A stretch of DNA of 9,234 nt from Rhizobiaceae bacterium (lineage in GTDB: Bacteria; Pseudomonadota; Alphaproteobacteria; Rhizobiales; Rhizobiaceae). A program made the translations under genes and the position numbers. This document shows, in pieces, positions 5,338-9,234 of this stretch (positions are counted from its first letter, which is position 1; every line of letters begins with the position of its first letter). The notes below the pieces were generated by a model that saw only the letters and a list, made by a program, of their open reading frames with translations, was not told the origin of the DNA and made no database searches. Location of the stretch: assembly GCA_028865845.1 (NCBI GenBank), contig JAGWJK010000111.1, positions 1 to 9,234 of the forward strand, read 5' to 3'.

Positions 5338-6795
5338 TCAGTTCTTCGGGCCGACGAGGGTCGCAACGGTCTGGGCCGCGAGCTTCAAGCGCTGGCGTAC
5401 GACGGAGCGGCCGAGGATCGCCATCGAGTCAAACAGCGGCAACGAGCGCGAGGAGCCGGAAACGGCGACGAAGAGGGGTGCTACCACCACCTTCAGCTTC
5501 TTGCCCATGCGGTCGGCGATGGCGCGGAGTTCTGCTTCGATCGTCTCGACATTCCATTCGAGGATCTTTTCGAGGTCCGGCTGCACGGTGTTCAGAATTT
5601 CCAGCAGTTCTTCCGGCGTCGACTTGATCTTGGCAAACGCCGAAGGATCGAGGTTGAGGTCGGACTTGAACAGGAAGCCGGTGAGATCGGGCAACTCGCC
5701 GAGCTTGGAGATGCGCGACTGCGACAGCTTCAGGCCTTCCTTCAGGCGGGCGTTTTCCATCGCCCAGGTCAGGACCCGATGCTGGAACTCTTCTTCCGAG
5801 AGCTTTTCGCGGATCCAGCGGCCGTTCAGCCAGTCGAGCTTCTGGATGTCGAAGATCGCACCAGCCTTGGAGAGGTTTTCCGGGTCGAACTTTTCGGCAA
5901 GCTCGTCCATGCCCAAAAGCTCTTCGCCCTCGGCGATCTGGATGAAGAACAGCCCGAGGAAGTTCATCAGCGCCTCGGGGATATAGCCGAGCGCCGTGTA
6001 ATAGGAGATCGAGGTCGGGTTCTTGCGCTTCGACAGCTTCGACTTGTCGGCGTTGCGCATCAGCGACAGGTGCATGAACACCGGCGGCTCCCAGCCGAGA
6101 TACTGATAGATGAGGATGTGCTTCGGCACCGAGGCGAGCCATTCCTCGCCGCGCGCAACGTGGGTGATCTTCATCAGGTGGTCGTCGACGACGTTGGCCA
6201 TGTGATAGGTCGGCATGCCGTCGGCCTTGAGCAGGACCTGCATGTCGACGGCATCCCACGGGATTTCCACATCACCATAGACGCCGTCGTGGAATTTGCA
6301 GGAGCCCTCGGTCGGGATCTTCATACGCACGACATGCGGCTCGCCGGCGGCAACGCGCGTCGAGACTTCCTCGGCCGAGAGGTTCAGGCAGTGACCATCA
6401 TATTTTGGCGGCAGGCCGGCGGCGCGCTGGGCGGCACGCATCTGCTCCAGACGCTCCGGCGAGCAGAAGCAGCGGAAGCCATGACCGGCCGTTACGATCT
6501 GCTCGACGTAGGGCTTGTAAAGCTCCTTGCGGTCGCTCTGGCGATAGGGGCCGTAGGGGCCGCCGACATCGGGGCCTTCGGACCATTTCAGGCCGCACCA
6601 TTTCAACGCGTCGAGAACCTTGGTCTCGAATTCCGGGGTCGAGCGCGTCGCATCGGTATCCTCGATGCGCAGGATGAACTCGCCGCCGTGCTTCTTGGCG
6701 AAGAGGTAGTTGAACAGCGCGATATAGGCGGTGCCGACATGGGGCTCGCCGGTGGGGGAGGGTGCGATGCGGACGCGTACGCCTGAAGTGGTCAT
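5338..6795 (-). CDS. gltX: Glutamate--tRNA ligase, class I
   Basis: This 485-aa cytoplasmic enzyme charges tRNA-Glu and, in rhizobia, is also known to charge tRNA-Gln as the first step of the transamidation route. Class I signatures are clear: the HIGH-type motif HVGT at 19-22 inside APSPTGEPHVGTAY, RIEDTDATRSTPE (43-55), tRNA-acceptor contacts around VVDDHLMKITHVARGEEWL, and the KMSKS-type loop KLSKRK (253-258). The C-terminal helical anticodon-binding region runs from about 330 to the end. Length matches the Sinorhizobium meliloti enzyme as I remember it (about 484). In the zinc-binding insert three cysteines are kept (C109, C111, C136), but the position of the fourth ligand, His in E. coli, is Asn138. 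The start ATG 6795 gives the expected MTTSGVRVRIAPSPTG; the Shine-Dalgarno is weak (GGG about 9 nt upstream). It is the first gene of a pair with lysS. Rhizobia often carry a second gltX elsewhere. Confidence 0.97.
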   Translation of the reverse strand: MTTSGVRVRIAPSPTGEPHVGTAYIALFNYLFAKKHGGEFILRIEDTDATRSTPEFETKVLDALKWCGLKWSEGPDVGGPYGPYRQSDRKELYKPYVEQIVTAGHGFRCFCSPERLEQMRAAQRAAGLPPKYDGHCLNLSAEEVSTRVAAGEPHVVRMKIPTEGSCKFHDGVYGDVEIPWDAVDMQVLLKADGMPTYHMANVVDDHLMKITHVARGEEWLASVPKHILIYQYLGWEPPVFMHLSLMRNADKSKLSKRKNPTSISYYTALGYIPEALMNFLGLFFIQIAEGEELLGMDELAEKFDPENLSKAGAIFDIQKLDWLNGRWIREKLSEEEFQHRVLTWAMENARLKEGLKLSQSRISKLGELPDLTGFLFKSDLNLDPSAFAKIKSTPEELLEILNTVQPDLEKILEWNVETIEAELRAIADRMGKKLKVVVAPLFVAVSGSSRSLPLFDSMAILGRSVVRQRLKLAAQTVATLVGPKN

Positions 6796-7140
6796 CTTAT
6801 TTGCCCGTCAGAAAAAGCCGGTCGACTGCTTGGGATAAGCGCTGCCGGCTGAAGATGTGTATCTGGATCAGGAAACCGGCCGGAATAGAGCGCTTGCCGC
6901 TTCAGTTCCGCGTTTTCCGTTTGGCTGGCCTTAGGCCATATTCAAGGAAAGACGTCAAGGAAAACTGCTTGGCGCCTTGTTGCAGGCACAAAGCAGACTA
7001 GTTCCGTTCTGCGATGCTTCATTTTCGATTTTTCTTCTTTTCGTTGAAAAGCATTGTCAAAATCTGGGCACATATCGATTTCCGTTTGAAAATCTGTAGC
7101 AGGAGCGGGATAGGTTTTGAGTTCTTCAATGGGGGAAATC
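6796..7140. other. 345-bp intergenic region between divergent gltX and secreted-protein gene
   Basis: No gene is supported here; the minus-strand reading frame at 6942-7223 has no family resemblance and overlaps the secreted protein's signal sequence. On the minus strand CTTGAC (6959-6954) is a good rhizobial -35 hexamer for gltX, but the matching position 17 nt on (CCTAAG, 6935-6930) is a poor -10, so the promoter is only suggested. That -10 overlaps a small palindrome, TGGCC-TTA-GGCCA (6926-6938), which could be an operator. AGCCGG/CCGGCT (6816-6821 with 6845-6850) is an inverted repeat in the gltX leader with a long loop. The 7015-7095 stretch is AT-rich compared with its surroundings and contains CTTTTC/GAAAAG (7037-7042 with 7046-7051). 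It probably carries the promoter of the rightward gene, though no convincing -35/-10 pair is visible. Confidence 0.5.
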
Positions 7141-7551
7141 ATGATCAAGTTCGCTTTAAGCTTGCTGTTGGCCGCGAGCATGTCCGTTCCGGCCATGGCG
7201 CAATCGACGATCACGCGGGACAAGTCCGCGCATCTGATCGAAAGCTACCGCGCCTATATCGGCCGCGACGACCTCTATAATTCAAATGGTGTGCGGCTGA
7301 CCGAGCCGTGGCAGATCATTCGACAGGATCGCGCCAACTACCACGTCTACAATCGCCGGGATCGCGGCGACCAGGGGGACAGCTTCTTCTCACAGGCAGC
7401 CAACCGCCAGGGTCTGGAAAGCATGCTGCAGGACGGCTCGATCGACAACGATGCCGGCAATCTCATCGTTCGGGGCAACGTCTGGATCCAGGTCGACATC
7501 TACGGCCGCGGCGATACCGGCGAATGGGTGGACGTTCACGTTAGCGATTGA
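7141..7551 (+). CDS. Small secreted protein of unknown function (136 aa)
   Basis: I do not recognise a family. The 136-aa product has a clear Sec signal peptide: MIK, hydrophobic core 4-15, and an AMA-Q cleavage site after Ala20. The mature protein is therefore about 116 residues, exported to the periplasm or outside. It has no cysteine and no lipobox. The mature part is polar and rich in Arg/Asp (DRANYHVYNRRDRGDQGD, 63-80), with aromatic beta-like segments near the end (NLIVRGNVWIQVDIYGRG, 107-124). ATG 7141 is chosen for the GGGGGA element at 7131-7136; an in-frame ATG at 7129 would lie just before that ribosome site and has none of its own. It stands alone, divergent from gltX and convergent with the TerC-type gene 25 bp away. 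Function is unknown; a small envelope or stress-related protein is a guess from topology alone. Confidence 0.85.
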   Translation: MIKFALSLLLAASMSVPAMAQSTITRDKSAHLIESYRAYIGRDDLYNSNGVRLTEPWQIIRQDRANYHVYNRRDRGDQGDSFFSQAANRQGLESMLQDGSIDNDAGNLIVRGNVWIQVDIYGRGDTGEWVDVHVSD

Positions 7552-7576
7552 TGCCGGAACGGCTGAGGGCGGCGGC

Positions 7577-8323
7577 TCAGTGGCCTCCGCCCGCCTGTTT
7601 TCGCCGGTTGCGCGCCAGCATGTTCAATATTTCGACGAGGGCCGAGAAAGCCATGGCGGCGTAGATATAGCCCTTGGGCACATGGAAACCCATGCCTTCC
7701 GCGATCAGCGTCGTGCCGATCATCAGCAGGAAGGAAAGCGCCAGCATGATGATGGTCGGGTTCTTCTCGATGAAATTGGCAAGCGGCGTGGCGGCGACGA
7801 GCATGACGGTGACGGCAGCGATGACCGCGATGAACATGATCGGCAGATGCGGCGTCATGCCGACGGCGGTGATGATGCTGTCGACCGAGAAGACTAGGTC
7901 GAGAAGCAGGATCTGGCCGATGGCAGCAGCAAAGCCCGAGGTCTTCGATTTCGCAATGAAGTCCTCGCCATGATCGGCGGGATCGACATTGTGGTGAATT
8001 TCCTTCGTTGCCTTCCACACAAGAAACAGGCCTCCGCCGATCAGGATCATGTCCTTCCACGAGAAGCCTTGGCCGAAGATTTCGAATACGGGCTGGGTCA
8101 GTTGCACGATCCAGGCGACGGTGCCGAGCAGCGCCAGACGCATGAGCAACGCAAGCCCGATACCGATCCTGCGCGCCTTCTCGCGATGTTCCGGGGGCAG
8201 CTTGTTGGTCAGGATGGAAATGAAGATGAGGTTGTCAATCCCGAGAACCACTTCCATGACCACGAGCGTCACAAGCGCAACCCAAGCGCCCGGGTCCTGG
8301 ATAAGACCGAGAATATCCTGCAT
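7577..8323 (-). CDS. TerC family integral membrane protein, YgdQ-like
   Basis: This 248-aa inner-membrane protein belongs to the TerC family (related to Alx and tellurite-resistance TerC), whose studied members move or protect against metal ions, notably manganese. About seven hydrophobic helices are visible. The two hallmark acidic repeats are present: [11 protein letters not shown] (24-34) and [15 protein letters not shown] (142-156), with E24, D30, D142 and D148 as likely ion-path residues. The sequence closely follows E. coli YgdQ as I recall it ([44 protein letters not shown]), and the length is near YgdQ (237). The C-terminus ends in a basic cytoplasmic tail and GGGH. ATG 8323 has a G-rich element (GGGGG) about 11 nt upstream. 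It lies downstream of the AraC/GyrI-type regulator in the same direction with a 110-bp gap. The metal and the direction of transport are not readable from sequence. Confidence 0.94.
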   Translation of the reverse strand: MQDILGLIQDPGAWVALVTLVVMEVVLGIDNLIFISILTNKLPPEHREKARRIGIGLALLMRLALLGTVAWIVQLTQPVFEIFGQGFSWKDMILIGGGLFLVWKATKEIHHNVDPADHGEDFIAKSKTSGFAAAIGQILLLDLVFSVDSIITAVGMTPHLPIMFIAVIAAVTVMLVAATPLANFIEKNPTIIMLALSFLLMIGTTLIAEGMGFHVPKGYIYAAMAFSALVEILNMLARNRRKQAGGGH

Positions 8324-8342
8324 CGACGTTTTGCCCCCGAAG

Positions 8343-8371
8343 TTAGCGCCGGTGTTTCAATTGGTCGCTAA
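8343..8371. promoter_or_regulatory. Inverted repeat upstream of the TerC-type gene
   Basis: TTAGCG (8343-8348) and CGCTAA (8366-8371) are perfect inverted 6-bp arms separated by 17 bp, lying 20-48 bp upstream of the TerC-type ATG. The centre-to-centre distance of 23 bp, about two helical turns, would suit a dimeric regulator; alternatively it is a leader hairpin. I see no yybP-ykoY (manganese) riboswitch core here, although such riboswitches often control TerC-family genes in other bacteria. Confidence 0.35.
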
Positions 8372-8402
8372 TGTAAGAAGCGAAATCGCAGGTACAAGCG
8401 CC

Positions 8403-8419
8403 GCCGCTATTTCCGCGGC
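8403..8419 (-). terminator. Weak hairpin downstream of the AraC-type gene
   Basis: GCCGC (8403-8407) and GCGGC (8415-8419) pair with a 7-nt loop, starting 14 bp beyond the regulator's stop codon at 8434. No T-run follows on the leftward transcript, so termination would be inefficient and the regulator and the TerC-type gene could be partly co-transcribed. Confidence 0.25.
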
Positions 8420-8433
8420 TGGCGCGCATGTTT

Positions 8434-9234
8434 CTATGCCTTCAGCGGGATCCAGATCTCGGTGACGCCGGTTCCAGTATAGGGATCGAAACGCTCGTCG
8501 TAGCGCTCCATCAGGTCGGGCACGCCGCCGTGCTGGTGGCCGGATTGCGGCAGCCAGTCACCGAAAATCCGGTGCACCGTGGCGCTGATGCCGGAGACAT
8601 GGCCGCGATGGGTGAAGACGGCATAGCGCTGCTGCGGCAGTCTTGTCGTCGTAAACCCCTCCGGCAGGTCGTCGGCCGCAGAGATTTCCGCGCAGGACAT
8701 GTAGCGGAAACTCTCGGCCTCGCCTTCGGGCTGGGTGCAGACGCCATAGGCAACATTGCCGATCTGGCCCGGAATGTGACCGAAATACTGATTGAATTTC
8801 TGCCAGAGGGAGGGAATTCCCTGCGTCGCCTCGTAGGCATAGGTTTCGGCAAGGCCGGCGAGCAGCATTGCCGGGCGGGTCTCGAAGCGCGGGGCGTCGA
8901 GTTTGGGAAGATTGTTGTCGTCCATTCTGATCGGCTCCAATAGGACAAGGTTTCTGGCGTGCCCCTGTTTGCGCAGACCGTCCGGCGTGATGCCGAATTG
9001 GTCGCGAAAGGCACGGGTGAAAGCCTCGTGCGAGCCGTAGCCCGCATCGAGTGCAACCTGGAGAATGGTCGATGAGCTGTCGATGAGCGCAAGTGCGGCG
9101 CCGCTAAGGCGTCGGCCCCTGATGTAGCCGCTGATGGAGTGGCCGGTCGTCAGACCGAAGACGCGCGACAGATGATAGCGCGACATGCCGGCCGTGTCGG
9201 CGATTTCGTCCAGCGAGATATCGGAGGAGAAATG
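8434..9234 (-). CDS. AraC-type regulator with GyrI-like C-terminal domain (5' end outside window)
   Basis: The reading frame is open through the right edge of the window, so the first residues (probably 15-30) are missing; 266 residues are visible. An internal ATG at 9186 would remove the first helix-turn-helix and is not the start. Visible residues 1-90 are the double AraC helix-turn-helix: SLDEIADTAGMSRYHLSRVF, then ISGYIRGRRLSGAALAL, then ILQVALDAGYGSHEAFTRAF and FGITPDGLR. After a linker, about 110-266 is a GyrI-like (SOUL/Rob-type) effector-binding domain, ending in TGTGVTEIWIPLKA, typical of that fold. The order HTH first, effector domain second is that of E. coli Rob rather than of AraC itself. 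Such proteins bind small hydrophobic ligands and often govern drug or stress responses. It precedes the TerC-type gene in the same direction; control of that gene is possible but unproven. Confidence 0.93.
   Translation of the reverse strand, partial: HFSSDISLDEIADTAGMSRYHLSRVFGLTTGHSISGYIRGRRLSGAALALIDSSSTILQVALDAGYGSHEAFTRAFRDQFGITPDGLRKQGHARNLVLLEPIRMDDNNLPKLDAPRFETRPAMLLAGLAETYAYEATQGIPSLWQKFNQYFGHIPGQIGNVAYGVCTQPEGEAESFRYMSCAEISAADDLPEGFTTTRLPQQRYAVFTHRGHVSGISATVHRIFGDWLPQSGHQHGGVPDLMERYDERFDPYTGTGVTEIWIPLKA

Noticed and set aside
6880..6910. EcfG-type general stress promoter (GGAAC-N17-CGTT) upstream of gltX
   Set aside because: GGAAC is present on the minus strand, but the downstream element at the right spacing reads TATT rather than CGTT.
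6942..7223. Minus-strand reading frame of 93 codons in the gltX upstream region
   Set aside because: It overlaps the signal-peptide coding part of the rightward secreted protein, shows no recognisable domain, and has no good ribosome site.
8324..8433. Possible yybP-ykoY manganese riboswitch upstream of the TerC-type gene
   Set aside because: The conserved loop sequences of that riboswitch cannot be found in the 110-bp gap, which is also short for the element plus a promoter.
8434..9186. Taking ATG 9186 as the start of the AraC-type regulator
   Set aside because: The upstream in-frame residues to the window edge (HFSSDISLDEIADTAG) are the normal first part of an AraC helix-turn-helix, so the gene continues beyond the window.

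Overview
The window reads as a chromosomal segment of an alphaproteobacterium of the Rhizobium/Agrobacterium group. The grounds are GC-rich codon use, a gltX-lysS pair whose GluRS has the length and sequence character of the rhizobial enzyme, and, at the left edge, a palindromic intergenic repeat of the kind scattered through Rhizobium genomes. I see eight complete protein genes and one gene cut by the right edge. No rRNA, tRNA, CRISPR array, insertion sequence, phage gene or toxin-antitoxin pair is visible.

Left part (1-2510). A short tandem and palindromic repeat block is followed by a periplasmic binding protein closely resembling E. coli YdcS (PotD-type, polyamine-like ligands), read leftward. 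Directly upstream in the same direction is a LysR-type regulator. The gap between them holds a perfect 23-bp palindrome with a T-N11-A core, the best candidate operator in the window. The LysR gene lacks a Shine-Dalgarno sequence at its own start, but a perfect one lies about 100 nt further upstream.

Middle (2511-6795). A rightward gene encodes a membrane-anchored protein of unknown function. A leftward 93-aa acidic protein of unknown function follows, then the leftward housekeeping pair gltX-lysS (glutamyl- and class II lysyl-tRNA synthetases, 16 bp apart). The pair ends in a clear intrinsic terminator that sits almost on top of the 93-aa gene's start.

Right part (6796-9234). A 345-bp gap separates gltX from a divergent gene for a small secreted protein of unknown function. 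This runs convergently into a TerC/YgdQ-type membrane protein gene. Last is an AraC-type regulator with a C-terminal GyrI-like domain (Rob architecture), whose N-terminus lies beyond the window.

Most of this is ordinary chromosome. I found no convincing new multi-gene system. The observations most worth checking are the 23-bp palindrome upstream of the ydcS-like gene, the unusual leader of the lysR gene, and the terminator-to-gene packing downstream of lysS.
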